The notes below the pieces were generated by a model. That model made no database searches. It saw only the letters and a program-made list of their open reading frames with translations, and was not told where the DNA came from. Below are positions 10,001 through 22,648 of a stretch of 64,000 nucleotides of DNA, in pieces. This DNA comes from Cylicocyclus nassatus (lineage: Eukaryota; Nematoda; Chromadorea; Rhabditida; Strongylidae). Location: NCBI GenBank assembly GCA_958299035.1, contig CATQJL010000223.1, positions 77,021,600 through 77,085,599 on the forward strand. Reading direction: 5' to 3'. Position 1 is the first letter of the stretch, and each line of letters opens with the position of its first letter. The translations under genes and the position numbers were made by a program.

Positions 10001-13000
10001 CTCCCATCCAAACCTGACTGAATTCTCCGTTTACCGCATGGGAAGTTCACCTGTATCCGAAAAATAAGTTTTTTTTTTGATAGATTTCCCTGGCAAGTGA
10101 GCAAAAAAAGGGATGGGACCTTTCAAAACGAAACTCCACTTCTCAAAAATCGTCTTTCGCCTAGCTTCGGGAACAAAATCAACTCTGAATGCATGCGAAC
10201 CCTATCCCCCATTCAAAGCTGACTGAAGTCTCCGTTTACCGCATGGGAAGTTCACTTGTATCCGAAAAATAAGTTTTTTTTATGAATTCCCTGACAAATG
10301 AGCAAAAAAGGATGGAAGCTTTTAAATACCGTTTTGCCGGCCCCGGGATCAAAAAATCAACTTTGGAAGCGAACCCTATCTCATTCCTGGCTGAAGATCA
10401 CTTTGCCGCCAGGAAGTTCAGCAACATTCAAAAAATGGTTTTTTTATGAATTTCCTGACAATTGAGCAAAAAAGTGGATGGGACCTTTCAAAACGAAACT
10501 CCACTTCAGAAAAATCCTTTTTCGCCTAGCTTCGGGAATAAAATCAACTCTGTATGCATGCGAACCCTATCTCCCATCCAAACCTGACTAAAGTCCCCGT
10601 TTACGGCTTGGATGGTCAGTAATATTAGAAAAAATGGTTTTTTCAATGAATTTCCTGACAATTGAGCAAAAGAAGGGATGGAACCTTTCAAAACGAAACT
10701 CCACTTCAGAAAAATCCTTTTTCGCCTAGCTTCAGGAACAAAATCAACTCTGTATGCATGCGAATCCTACCTCCCATCCAAAGCTGACTGAAGTCTCCGT
10801 TTACCGCATGGGAAGTTCACTTGTATCCGAAAAATAGGTTTTTTTTATAGATTTCCCTGACAATTGAGCAAAAAAAAAGATGGAACCTTTCTAAACGAAA
10901 CTACACTTCATGAAAATCGTTTTTCGCCGGCCCTCGGGACCAAAATCAATTCTGAATGCTCGTGATTTCCATGTCCCATCCAAACCTGGCTAAAGACTCA
11001 GTTTGCCATTTTGCCGCCAGAAAGGTTCAGCAATATTCGAAAAAAATGGGTTTTTTTATGAATTCCCTGACAAATTAGCAACAAAAACGGATGGAAGCTT
11101 TCAAATACCGTTTTGCCGGCCCTCGGGACCAAAAAATCAACTCTGAATGGAAGCGAACCCTATCTCCCATCCAAATCTGACTAAAGTCTCCGTTTACGGC
11201 TTGGATGGTCAGTAATATTAGAAAAAATGGTTTTTTTAAAGAATTTCCTGACAATTGAGCAAAAGAAGGGATGGGACCTTTCAAAACGAAACTCCACTTA
11301 AGAAAAATCCTTTTTCGCCTAGCTTCGGGAACAAAATCAACTCTGTATGCATGCGAATCCTACCTCCCATCCAAAGCTGACTGAAATCTCCGTTTACCGC
11401 ATGGGAAGTTCACTTGTATCCGAAAAATAAGTTTTTTTTATAGATTTCCCTGACAATTGAGCAAAAAAAAAGATGGAACCTTTCTAAACGAAACTACACT
11501 TCATGAAAATCGTTTTTCGCCGGCCCTCGGGACCAAAATCAATTCTGAATGCTCGTGATTTCCATGTCCCATCCAAACCTGACTGAAGACTCAGTTTGCC
11601 AGTTTGCCGCCAAAAAGGTTCAGCAATATTCGAAAAAAATAAGTTTTTCTTATGAATTCCCTGACAAATGAGCAAAAAAAGGATGGAAGCTTTCAAATAC
11701 CGTTTTGCCGGCCCCGGGAACAAAAAATCAACTTTGGAAGCGAACCCTACCTCCCATCCATCCCTGGCTGAAGATCACTTTGCCGCCAGGAAGTTCAGCA
11801 ACATTCAAAAAAAATGGTTTTTTTTAATGAATTTCCTGACAATTGAGCAAAAAAAATGGATGGGACCTTTCAAATACCGTTTTGCCGGCCCAAGGATCAA
11901 AAAATCAACTTTGGAAACGAACCCTATCTCCCATCCAAACCTGACTGAATTCTCCGTTTACCGCATGGGAAGTTCACCTGTATCCGAAAAATAAGTTTTT
12001 TTTTTGATAGATTTCCCTGGCAAGTGAGCAAAAAAAGGGATGGGACCTTTCAAAACGAAACTCCACTTCTCAAAAATCGTCTTTCGCCTAGCTTCGGGAA
12101 CAAAATCAACTCTGAATGCATGCGAACCCTATCCCCCATTCAAAGCTGACTGAAGTCTCCGTTTACCGCATGGGAAGTTCACTTGTATCCGAAAAATAAG
12201 TTTTTTTATGAATTCCCTGACAAATGAGCAAAAAAGGATGGAAGCTTTTAAATACCGTTTTGCCGGCCCCGGGATCAAAAAATCAACTTTGGAAGCGAAC
12301 CCTATCTCATTCCTGGCTGAAGATCACTTTGCCGCCAGGAAGTTCAGCAACATTCAAAAAATGGTTTTTTTATGAATTTCCTGACAATTGAGCAAAAAAG
12401 TGGATGGGACCTTTCAAAACGAAACTCCACTTCAGAAAAATCCTTTTTCGCCTAGCTTCGGGAATAAAATCAACTCTGTATGCATGCGAACCCTATCTCC
12501 CATCCAAACCTGACTAAAGTCCCCGTTTACGGCTTGGATGGTCAGTAATATTAGAAAAAATGGTTTTTTCAATGAATTTCCTGACAATTGAGCAAAAGAA
12601 GGGATGGAACCTTTCAAAACGAAACTCCACTTCAGAAAAATCCTTTTTCGCCTAGCTTCAGGAACAAAATCAACTCTGTATGCATGCGAATCCTACCTCC
12701 CATCCAAAGCTGACTGAAGTCTCCGTTTACCGCATGGGAAGTTCACTTGTATCCGAAAAATAGGTTTTTTTTATAGATTTCCCTGACAATTGAGCAAAAA
12801 AAAAGATGGAACCTTTCTAAACGAAACTACACTTCATGAAAATCGTTTTTCGCCGGCCCTCGGGACCAAAATCAATTCTGAATGCTCGTGATTTCCATGT
12901 CCCATCCAAACCTGGCTAAAGACTCAGTTTGCCATTTTGCCGCCAGAAAGGTTCAGCAATATTCGAAAAAAATGGGTTTTTTTATGAATTCCCTGACAAA

Positions 13001-16000
13001 TTAGCAACAAAAACGGATGGAAGCTTTCAAATACCGTTTTGCCGGCCCTCGGGACCAAAAAATCAACTCTGAATGGAAGCGAACCCTACCTCCCATCCAA
13101 ACCTGACTAAAGTCTCCGTTTACGGCTTGGATGGTCAGTAATATTAGAAAAAATGGTTTTTTTAAAGAATTTCCTGACAATTGAGCAAAAGAAGGGATGG
13201 GACCTTTCAAAACGAAACTCCACTTAAGAAAAATCCTTTTTCGCCTAGCTTCGGGAACAAAATCAACTCTGTATGCATGCGAATCCTACCTCCCATCCAA
13301 AGCTGACTGAAATCTCCGTTTTACCGCATGGGAAGTTCACTTGTATCCGAAAAATAAGTTTTTTTTATAGATTTCCCTGACAATTGAGCAAAAAAAAAGA
13401 TGGAACCTTTCTAAACGAAACTACACTTCATGAAAATCGTTTTTCGCCGGCCCTCGGGACCAAAATCAATTCTGAATGCTCGTGATTTCCATGTCCCATC
13501 CAAACCTGACTGAAGACTCAGTTTGCCAGTTTGCCGCCAAAAAGGTTCAGCAATATTCGAAAAAAATAAGTTTTTCTTATGAATTCCCTGACAAATGAGC
13601 AAAAAAAGGATGGAAGCTTTCAAATACCGTTTTGCCGGCCCCGGGAACAAAAAATCAACTTTGGAAGCGAACCCTACCTCCCATCCATCCCTGGCTGAAG
13701 ATCACTTTGCCGCCAGGAAGTTCAGCAACATTCAAAAAAAATGGTTTTTTTAATGAATTTCCTGACAATTGAGCAAAAAAATGGATGGGACCTTTCAAAT
13801 ACCGTTTTGCCGGCCCAAGGATCAAAAAATCAACTTTGGAAACGAACCCTATCTCCCATCCAAACCTGACTGAATTCTCCGTTTACCGCATGGGAAGTTC
13901 ACCTGTATCCGAAAAATAAGTTTTTTTTTTGATAGATTTCCCTGGCAAGTGAGCAAAAAAAGGGATGGGACCTTTCAAAACGAAACTCCACTTCTCAAAA
14001 ATCGTCTTTCGCCTAGCTTCGGGAACAAAATCAACTCTGAATGCATGCGAACCCTATCCCCCATTCAAAGCTGACTGAAGTCTCCGTTTACCGCATGGGA
14101 AGTTCACTTGTATCCGAAAAATAAGTTTTTTTATGAATTCCCTGACAAATGAGCAAAAAAGGATGGAAGCTTTTAAATACCGTTTTGCCGGCCCCGGGAT
14201 CAAAAAATCAACTTTGGAAGCGAACCCTATCTCATTCCTGGCTGAAGATCACTTTGCCGCCAGGAAGTTCAGCAACATTCAAAAAATGGTTTTTTTATGA
14301 ATTTCCTAACAATTGAGCAAAAAAGTGGATGGGACCTTTCAAAACGAAACTCCACTTCAGAAAAATCCTTTTTCGCCTAGCTTCGGGAATAAAATCAACT
14401 CTGTATGCATGCGAACCCTATCTCCCATCCAAACCTGACTAAAGTCCCCGTTTACGGCTTGGATGGTCAGTAATATTAGAAAAAATGGTTTTTTCAATGA
14501 ATTTCCTGACAATTGAGCAAAAGAAGGGATGGAACCTTTCAAAACGAAACTCCACTTCAGAAAAATCCTTTTTCGCCTAGCTTCAGGAACAAAATCAACT
14601 CTGTATGCATGCGAATCCTACCTCCCATCCAAAGCTGACTGAAATCTCCGTTTACCGCATGGGAAGTTCACTTGTATCCGAAAAATAAGTTTTTTTTATA
14701 GATTTCCCTGACAATTGAGCAAAAAAAAAGATGGAACCTTTCTAAACGAAACTACACTTCATGAAAATCGTTTTTCGCCGGCCCTCGGGACCAAAATCAA
14801 TTCTGAATGCTCGTGATTTCCATGTCCCATCCAAACCTGACTGAAGACTCAGTTTGCCAGTTTGCCGCCAAAAAGGTTCAGCAATATTCGAAAAAAATAA
14901 GTTTTTCTTATGAATTCCCTGACAAATGAGCAAAAAAAGGATGGAAGCTTTCAAATACCGTTTTGCCGGCCCCGGGAACAAAAAATCAACTTTGGAAGCG
15001 AACCCTACCTCCCATCCATCCCTGGCTGAAGATCACTTTGCCGCCAGGAAGTTCAGCAACATTCAAAAAAATGGTTTTTTTAATGAATTTCCTGACAATT
15101 GAGCAAAAAAATGGATGGGACCTTTCAAATACCGTTTTGCCGGCCCAAGGATCAAAAAATCAACTTTGGAAACGAACCCTATCTCCCATCCAAACCTGAC
15201 TGAATTCTCCGTTTACCGCATGGGAAGTTCACCTGTATCCGAAAAATAAGTTTTTTTTTTGATAGATTTCCCTGGCAAGTGAGCAAAAAAAGGGATGGGA
15301 CCTTTCAAAACGAAACTCCACTTCTCAAAAATCGTCTTTCGCCTAGCTTCGGGAACAAAATCAACTCTGAATGCATGCGAACCCTATCCCCCATTCAAAG
15401 CTGACTGAAGTCTCCGTTTACCGCATGGGAAGTTCACTTGTATCCGAAAAATAGGTTTTTTTTTATGAATTCCCTGACAAATGAGCAAAAAAGGATGGAA
15501 GCTTTTAAATACCGTTTTGCCGGCCCCGGGATCAAAAAATCAACTTTGGAAGCGAACCCTATCTCATTCCTGGCTGAAGATCACTTTGCCGCCAGGAAGT
15601 TCAGCAACATTCAAAAAATGGTTTTTTTATGAATTTCCTGACAATTGAGCAAAAAAGTGGATGGGACCTTTCAAAACGAAACTCCACTTCAGAAAAATCC
15701 TTTTTCGCCTAGCTTCGGGAATAAAATCAACTCTGTATGCATGCGAACCCTATCTCCCATCCAAACCTGACTAAAGTCCCCGTTTACGGCTTGGATGGTC
15801 AGTAATATTAGAAAAAATGGTTTTTTCAATGAATTTCCTGACAATTGAGCAAAAGAAGGGATGGAACCTTTCAAAACGAAACTCCACTTCAGAAAAATCC
15901 TTTTTCGCCTAGCTTCAGGAACAAAATCAACTCTGTATGCATGCGAATCCTACCTCCCATCCAAAGCTGACTGAAGTCTCCGTTTACCGCATGGGAAGTT

Positions 16001-16740
16001 CACTTGTATCCGAAAAATAGGTTTTTTTTATAGATTTCCCTGACAATTGAGCAAAAAAAAAGATGGAACCTTTCTAAACGAAACTACACTTCATGAAAAT
16101 CGTTTTTCGCCGGCCCTCGGGACCAAAATCAATTCTGAATGCTCGTGATTTCCATGTCCCATCCAAACCTGGCTGAAGACTCAGTTTGCCAGTTTGCCGC
16201 CAGAAAGGTTCAGCAATATTCGAAAAAATGGGTTTTTTATGAATTCCCTGACAAATTAGCAACAAAAGGGATGGAAGCTTTCTAAACGAAACTCCACTTC
16301 TCAAAAATCGTTTTTCGCCTACCCTCGGGACCGAAATCAAATCTGGGAGCGATGGGAGCACGCGATTTCTAAGTCCCATCCAATCCTGGCTGAAGACTCA
16401 GTTTGCCGCCAAGAATGACTCAGTTTGCCACTTTGCCGCCAGGAAGGTTCAGCAATATTCGAAGAAATGAATTTTTTTATGAACTCTCTGACAATTGAGC
16501 AAAAAAAGGGATGAAACCTTTCAAATACGGTTTTTCGCCGGTCCTCGGGACCAAAATCAATTCTGAATGCTCGCGAACTCTATCTCCCCTAGGGACCTGA
16601 TTGAAGCGTCTGAATAACGCTAGAAAGATTCAGCAATATTCGAAAAAACGAGTTTTCGCGAATCTCTGAACTTTAAGGAAAAAAGGTATGGAAAGTTACG
16701 AGATGAGTACTCTACTCCAGAGAAGGTTGAATCTGGATGC
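7011..16740. repeat. Satellite: ~190-bp monomers in a ~1.92-kb higher-order repeat
   Basis: Monomers of ~170-210 bp contain 'gaaccctatctcccatcc', 'ctgaagtctccgtttaccgc', an A-run/T-run block, 'tgacaattgagcaaaa' and 'cgcctagcttcggga'. Different monomer types recur in fixed order. One landmark lies at about 8635, 10552, 12477, 14403 and 15734, so spacing is ~1917, ~1925, ~1926 and then ~1331. The last step lacks about three monomers. Copies within the core look almost identical apart from A/T-run lengths, while monomers before ~7300 and after ~16140 are diverged. The minus-strand open frames repeated at each period do not keep frame between monomers and are not supported as proteins. A centromeric or subtelomeric role is possible but not shown. 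Confidence 0.92.
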
Positions 16741-16769
16741 TCACGAACTGCATTAATGTGCGAAGTATC

Positions 16770-16920
16770 ATGCTCTGTGGGTGGGGGAACGAAAGCAACC
16801 AGGTCCAGCCGCCTACGCGGACTGCTGGTCCTGGAACGACATGCAACAACGCTGCGAAAGGACCAGCTGGACGCGAAAGGCGGCTGGACCTGGCGGCTTT
16901 CGTTCCCCCACCCTGCTCTG
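16770..16920. repeat. Imperfect inverted repeat, ~35-bp arms
   Basis: GGGTGGGGGAACGAAAGC near 16780 pairs with GCTTTCGTTCCCCCACCC near 16913. Inside these, CCAGGTCCAGCCGCC pairs with GGCGGCTGGACCTGG. Probably a small MITE; no clear target duplication. Confidence 0.75.
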
Positions 16921-18110
16921 TAAGGCCAAGATTGAAGTTTTGTGATGAAATATCAGATGAAGAGTCAAACAAAAGCCGTGAGCTCCAATAATACAATAAG
17001 CATAAAATACTGCTTGCATGTGTGCACTACAGTACAGAATGATTCAAGCGATCAATAACTTTCTTCGTACCCCATCGGCGACAGCTACTGTGACAGAAAC
17101 ACGACAACAATCTCTCGCCTAGAATAATGACTGAATATATACTATATATAGGTAATAGATAATCGGAAATGTAATGTTTTTGTGATCAGCTTCCACACAT
17201 ACACCCCTGTGCCGAATGTTGGCCACTTAGCTCAATGTTGAAAAATTTCCGCTCCGCAGCGGGACCCATAGTGCGAGCGAATCTCTCGCCGACATAATGG
17301 CTACTGGCCTCTCCTCTCGCCATCACTGAGCGCCGTTATATTTTCGCTTTCCTTTTTCTGGATTCCTTCAGCAACTGGACCCTCCGTCACGCTGGGGTTA
17401 AGGATAGGAGGGACGCAGAAAACTCTGCCGTCGCGCTTGAAAGGATCGAATGTATATTATAGTAAGGATTCGAAATTTGAAATTTAGGTATTAGTAGAGA
17501 CTTTCGAATCTTATCAAGTATGTTGGCATAAAACAATAAGGGAAGAGGGAAGAGGTCGGGCTGTTGATTACGTATCGTCGAGTCATTCGCAACTTAATAT
17601 GCGTAGCACACAATATACACGCTAACGACGAACTGCGAAACTAAAACCTACTCATTTTCAGGTATTTCTTCTTGTTTCCTCGTTTCCTTTGTTTTAGCTG
17701 GTTACATATTAGTCAGTAAGACAGATTTCTACCATTTGTTAGGCTAGAAATTGTTTTACTGGGAAGTTACTAGTATGGGTGTCGTCGCTAATAGGGCTTA
17801 GTGTGTAATCTCACATATTAAGTTACAAATGACTCAAGGCTATGTCCATGTTTCATCCTGCTACTACTTCAAGAATATGTAGTATACTGTATACTTTATA
17901 GGTTAGGCACCTCACGGACAAGCCTAACGTCTCTCGAGGTGTTTTGACATGTGAGATCTTGAATTCAAAAAGTCATTGACTCAAGGCGGAAACTTCACAT
18001 ATATTGGGTTCGTGACCTAGTGATCTGGTTTTCGGCTTTGTACGCCCAGCAACTGAAGTTCAAGTTCCCGCTCCGTCGCACTGTTTTGCGATAATGCGTG
18101 TGAAAGCTCC
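16921..18110. other. Unassigned interval
   Basis: No gene or element recognised. The phrase 'tctctcgcc' occurs near 17113 and 17283. A short TATATA-rich stretch lies near 17145. Confidence 0.4.
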
Positions 18111-18117
18111 TTAAAGT

Positions 18118-18528
18118 CAGTGTCCCGGCAGACTCGCGCCCTGGGGATATTGCTATGATGGGATTCTTGGTCATCCCACTGATCTCCCGGAGCAGTCCGG
18201 CTGGTTGATGTTCCCCCCGGGCCGAGAAAACAGCCCTTGGCCGCGCGCGCACCCCAATTGGCGCGCGCTCGGACGACTTCGCTTCACGTTCGGCGCGGGA
18301 TCCCATGATTGCTCTGCCGCATTGTGCATGCTATCCAAAGCAAAAATTACAGGCAGCAGGGTCTTTGTGCCAAGGTCTCCCAACTTTCCACTGAAATTCT
18401 CGTCCGAGCTGCCTTTTAGGATGGGTAAACAACCCGAAAAGGTATCACCCGTTTCAAATTCGGGGTCTACGGGTCGAAAAGGCTCAAACGTGCAAAAAGA
18501 TGGAAATGCAAAGTCTGCCGGGACACTG
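18118..18528. mobile_element. MITE with CAGTGTCCCGGC termini
   Basis: CAGTGTCCCGGCAGACT (18118-18134) is matched by its exact reverse complement at 18512-18528. Flanks CCTTAAAGT and CCTATAAGT are similar but not identical, so an 8-9-bp duplication is possible. CAGTG starts fit hAT-type ends. Related termini bound 44302-44697. The plus-strand open frame at 18205-18585 runs across the right terminus and is rejected. Confidence 0.8.
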
Positions 18529-18612
18529 CCTATAAGTGGCAGTACAAAACTCGCAGTTTCAAAACGAAAAAACGCGCAGCTATAAACTCGGATTTTTCAG
18601 ATTACTACCTGC

Positions 18613-18830
18613 CCAGATCTTCGCAAACTCACCCACTTCTTTGCAACCTGACTCTCCATAAACGAAATCTCTTCAGCTCCTGACGCCTTTTCACGTGGCG
18701 AACACATTCGAATACATAGTATTCAACTGTGCATGCTTGGTTTTGACAAGGATACCGTGGGGGCACTTTTCCAATGTTTTCACTACGTAGCTCCAAATAT
18801 AGGTGCGATAGTGTGAAAATTTGCTCCTTT
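18613..18830. repeat. Paralogous segment, left part (matches 58126-58312)
   Basis: Long same-order identity with 58126-58312, for example 'cgaaatctc.tcagctcctgac' and 'catgcttggtt..gacaaggatacc'. In the 58-kb copy this part runs straight into the next part; here ~3 kb separate them. Confidence 0.8.
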
Positions 18831-18839
18831 CTCACCCCT

Positions 18840-19681
18840 AAACCGAGACCAAGGTTACCCCTTCACCAAAAGCCAAAAAAATTAACAGCGAAGTAAAGTT
18901 AAGCAAAGGAGATATTTATACGGGAATTGTCTGTGTATCACAAAGGAGGAAGAGGTTTATAGGCATTCACGAGCTTCCAGGAAGAAAAAATAGTAGCTTC
19001 TGTAGCTGCACAACAACGTCAGCAAGGAAAGTTCTGTGGTACAACGCTCACCTCTGATTTCAGGGAATAATTATGTAGTTTGCCTAGAGTCCATTCACCG
19101 AAGTACCTAGTGAGAGGTGTACCTGGTAATTTCTGGACACTTACGAGTTTCCAACGTAAAAAACATAAATTTTGTAGATGACTAGCTGGTACAAGGGAAT
19201 AGTGACCATCGAAGCTTTCAGAGAATATATAATTTGGCTGAGGTCCGCTAAAAAAGTGCCAGGTGAGGGGTGTTTGAGACTCTTATAATTGGAGTTCTCA
19301 AGTGGAGGCTTTTTACCATAGTAAAAAGTCGTCCACTTAAGAAGTCCCATTATAAAAGTCTCACCTATCCTTCACCCGGCACTATTTGCAACGGACTCCA
19401 GGTAAAGTATATATTTTCTGAAAGCGGAGGACGAGTTGGTTTCAAGGATTACCATCTAAGCGTGCAAAATAATCAATACAGAAGCTAGAAATTTTTTATT
19501 TCAAAAGTCGAAAATTCCCAAAAATCATTAGACTTACCCTTCACACAGGCGCTTTTTGAACGGGGTCTCAAACATGCTAAATATTTGCTGAGAAAAGAGG
19601 ACGTGGTTCCGAAAATGTTTATTTTCTTGTACAGGCTGTTCATCTACAAAAGTTACGGTTTTTTTATCCTAAAAACTCGTG
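18840..19681. repeat. Foldback with tandem arms, left part
   Basis: Units with 'ggactccag.taaa.tatatat..tctgaaagcggagga' alternate in orientation. The arms meet near 19313-19320, where a shared ~130-bp block is inverted. 'Ccttgctgacgttgctg'-type sequence near 21395 has its inverse near 19010. The LINE at 19682 is inserted in the right arm, whose remainder is 21291-21480. Confidence 0.65.
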
Positions 19682-21290
19682 AATTTATTTATTTATTTAT
19701 TTATGTATACATTTCACGGTGTGCCGTAAAATGAAAGACAAAAACTTGAGGAAACAAAGTAAAGAAAGCAGCCAGACCTCAGACTTAGTAAACAGAGAAG
19801 TTTACGGAGATACACTAATAGAAAATAAGACGAAGCCCATAGTCCCACACTAATTAGCCAAGCGTAAAAAAGAAGCAAGAAACAGATGGCGGAAAGAACT
19901 AGAGAATCCTGCCTCTTCAATACCCATGATGAACCCAATTTTGGGTGTCAGTGAGCTCGCGGGTAAAGCTAACTGACTAGACCCCGATGAGAATTGATAG
20001 AAGAGGGCAGAAGAGGACAAAACTCTAGTTCGATGTGGTAGTAATAGATACCTACCAGCTATGAAGTTGTAGTACGGCGAAAGAGATCTGCCCTAGTGGG
20101 GACCTGAACTCCGGTAGACTATCAGGTGTAGATACGATTTCTTAAGAATGGGACTGGTTGCTTAGGTCGTTATTAAAACAGAATCAAGTTAGTAACAAAC
20201 TAGCACTGCAAAAAGCAGTCTATCTCTGTTTTAGATACTAACTATCAGCATTAGTGACATCAAATGCAAAACGAATGAGCTACGTGCACAATTCAAGAAG
20301 AAGACGTAGTCGCAGTTGCAAAATCAGGACCGGCTGGAATTGAACGCAGATTAAACTGAGGGGGACGAACCAAATGCAGCAAAACCAAAGTGGCCAAAAA
20401 TAGTTGAATCAGGAATCCATATCAACCTGAAGTATTTCATTCAAATTCTTTTTTCTAAGTTCACGTTTGAATGATTTACTATCGCTACAGGCTAAATATT
20501 CACGAGGTAATTTTTGGAGCAACTTCTGTACTTGGTTAAAAAAATCATGACTCAGCAAACTAAATTGTATACGCCCACCATTAGAATGTTTTGCATATGA
20601 AGAAAAACCAGAGGTCCTTCCATGGCTGGGCCTGAACACCCAGTATTTAGAAGGTTTCAATCTGGTTTCACCTCTGAAAATCCTAAAAGCGAGTATGAGG
20701 TCATGAATATAACGACGATAAGAGAGGCTCTTTAGATTGAGTCTTTTCAAGCGTTCTTCATAGCTAGGAAGCAACTGTGGATAACCAGAATTAGGGAAAC
20801 ACCGATAAAACAGAAGTCTTGTGAACACTTTCTAAACACCTTCCAAACTTCGTTTATGCTTCCTCAAGGAGGGGCACCACACCTGGCTCGCATACTCTAG
20901 CACAGGGATCACTAAGGCTTTATAGAGTTTCAATAGAACTTTTACGTCTTTGACCTTAGTATTGCGAAATATCGTATACATAATGGAAAAAGCTCGTGCG
21001 TGTACGGCAGAAATTTGTGATTCAAATTTCAGTCCGCTATCTACCAGAACTCCCAAGTCTTTCATAGATGTCTTGTTGACTAAAGCAACCCCTCGGTGCT
21101 CATAATGGACTTCTTGATTACGTCCAATATGAAGAACGGAGCTTTTGCAAACATTGATAGAGATGTCCCATTTAGTACACCAATCAATCATAACATCAAT
21201 AGAGCGTTGTAAGGCCTCTCTGACAATATTTCGGTTATCATCACTATACGATCCGTATATCTTGATGTCATCTGCGTACATACACACATA
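19682..21290 (-). mobile_element. CR1-like non-LTR retrotransposon, 5'-truncated copy 1
   Basis: On the minus strand the element runs from the reverse transcriptase active site region at ~21290, through the C-terminal coding part, a ~700-base 3' untranslated region, to an (AAAT)n tail at 19682-19704. Short microsatellite tails are typical of CR1/Jockey-type LINEs. It interrupts a tandem foldback arm. Relatives lie at 59092-60660 and 29815-30740. The 5' cut falls just before the catalytic YADD motif. Confidence 0.85.
20409..21287 (-). pseudogene. LINE reverse transcriptase C-terminal part, one nonsense codon
   Basis: Two abutting minus-strand open segments of 151 and 139 residues are in the same frame, separated by a TAG at 20832-20834. 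The first starts at the catalytic motif YADDIKIYG and continues with 'LQRSIDVMIDWCTKWDISIN', 'KDLGVLVDSGLKF' and 'LYKALVIPVLEYASQVWCP', the standard order of CR1/Jockey reverse transcriptases after motif C. The second has 'YEERLKRLNLKSLSYRRY', 'SKYWVFRPS' and a basic C-terminus ending VDMDS. Fingers, palm motif A and the endonuclease are missing because of 5' truncation. Only one stop interrupts ~290 codons, so the copy is fairly young. Enzyme family is well supported; subfamily is inference. Confidence 0.85.
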
Positions 21291-21480
21291 CGTGATACCC
21301 AGAAATCACTATCCACACCCTTCACTAGGCACTTTTTTCAACAGACTCCAAGCAAACTATATATTCCTGAAAGCGGAGGACAAGATGGTTTTGAAAACAT
21401 TTTCCTTGCTGACGTTGCTGTTCAGCTACAGAATTTACGAATTTTTCTTTCAGAATCGCAAATGCTTAAAAATTGTCTAA
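21291..21480. repeat. Remainder of interrupted foldback arm
   Basis: Continues the repeat unit found at 19380-19620: 'cttcactaggcactttt', 'agactccaagcaaactatatat', 'gaaagcggaggacaagatgg'. This places the LINE inside this arm. Confidence 0.65.
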
Positions 21481-21861
21481 ATCTTTCCAAAATAAATGTT
21501 TTCTCATGCACATCTTCTTTGATAATTTCAAAAACAGGGTAGGTGATTTAAAAAGGGAAAAGGAAAAATGTAAGAAATTGGTGCTGGTCAGAAACATAAT
21601 TGTGTGCTAATCCACCAGCACATCGGTTCACATTTCAGAAAAAGACAACCAGTAATGGCAAGGAATTGCTATAAACATTGACTAGGAAAAATAATGGGAG
21701 AACACCATGGCTCTCTCCCCCCCCCCCCCAACACGGTCGACAATTTATAAGTTCTCTACCAAATGAAACAACAAACATCCTTTACCGGGAGGGGCTGTGA
21801 CGCTGTGACGCCCTTCACCCTAGAGTGGTTATTCTCACCATATCGCACCTGTGCTGCAAAA

Positions 21862-22648
21862 GGATTTTTTCACGCTATTCAGGCTTATAAGTACTATATT
21901 TGGGATCAGCGCTATGAAAAGGCCTAGATGAGGCAAAAAACGGAAGTCGAGAATGCCTGGACGCTGCTTAAAGGGCCTTCCGGGCAGAATTCATGCAAAT
22001 CCCTAACACCATTTCGTAGAGTACACAGCTTGTACATTTTCTACCAATGTAATGCCATTTCACTTCTTTAGTGCAAAGAATTTTCTTTTTTCATTAAGTT
22101 CTCTAAAAAGTAAGGCATAACAGCTCAAACTCTTTCAAAGCTCTGCTATAAATGATTTGATCCGGATTAAAATCATATAGCGATCGAGCAAATCTCATTT
22201 ACCCTTCAAGACTCCCCTCCAGAACTGATGCGAAATGCCCCAGAACTTTCCAAGTTTCTTTCCAGCGATTTTCTCACCCAAAAATTCCATAAACTGAATT
22301 GGGTTTTCTTTCACGTTCAAAAACTTTCCTTCAAAAGTGATGCGCCCAAGTTTCCTTTTTCAGAGGTTTCCGCTGAAATGACGGAAAACTCTTCGGTTTC
22401 AAGGAACTTCGAAGTTTACCTACCCGAGTTACTGCCACGTCTTTCCAGATCCAGGTGAAGTCTAATTAGTCTAACACTTTGAATCTTCTCTACAGAAATG
22501 ACGAGAACTCCTCACAGCTTAGGGGAATGCTCATAATCCCTTGCACTCTTGTGTCATTCATTCAATGCAATTCTTTGACGCTTCGACGCTTTCTCAACAA
22601 TAGTGACACCGGAACCATCTTACACTCCAAAATCTTTTACCGGGAATA
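21862..22648. repeat. Paralogous segment, right part (matches 58315-59088)
   Basis: Same-order identity with 58315-59088 over ~780 bases: 'attcaggcttataagtac', 'ggatcagcgctatgaaaagg', 'tgaggcaaaaaacggaagtc', later 'tccaaaatct.ttacc'. Together with 18613-18830 it is one duplicated block with an insertion of ~3 kb. Nature of the ancestral block unknown; short plus-strand open frames in it are not conserved in length in the other copy. Confidence 0.85.

Noticed and set aside
8590..15874. Identical 61-residue minus-strand frames repeated five times, and similar frames through 7-16.7 kb
   Set aside because: They recur with the satellite period, are bounded by monomer A/T runs of varying length, and shift frame between monomers. 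This is satellite sequence, not a repeated gene.
7011..16740. CENP-B-box-like words (TTGGAAGCGAACC, CTTCGGGAAC)
   Set aside because: The core CENP-B pattern is not complete in any monomer I read; partial match only.
18205..18585. 126-codon plus-strand frame
   Set aside because: It crosses the right terminus of the MITE at 18118-18528.
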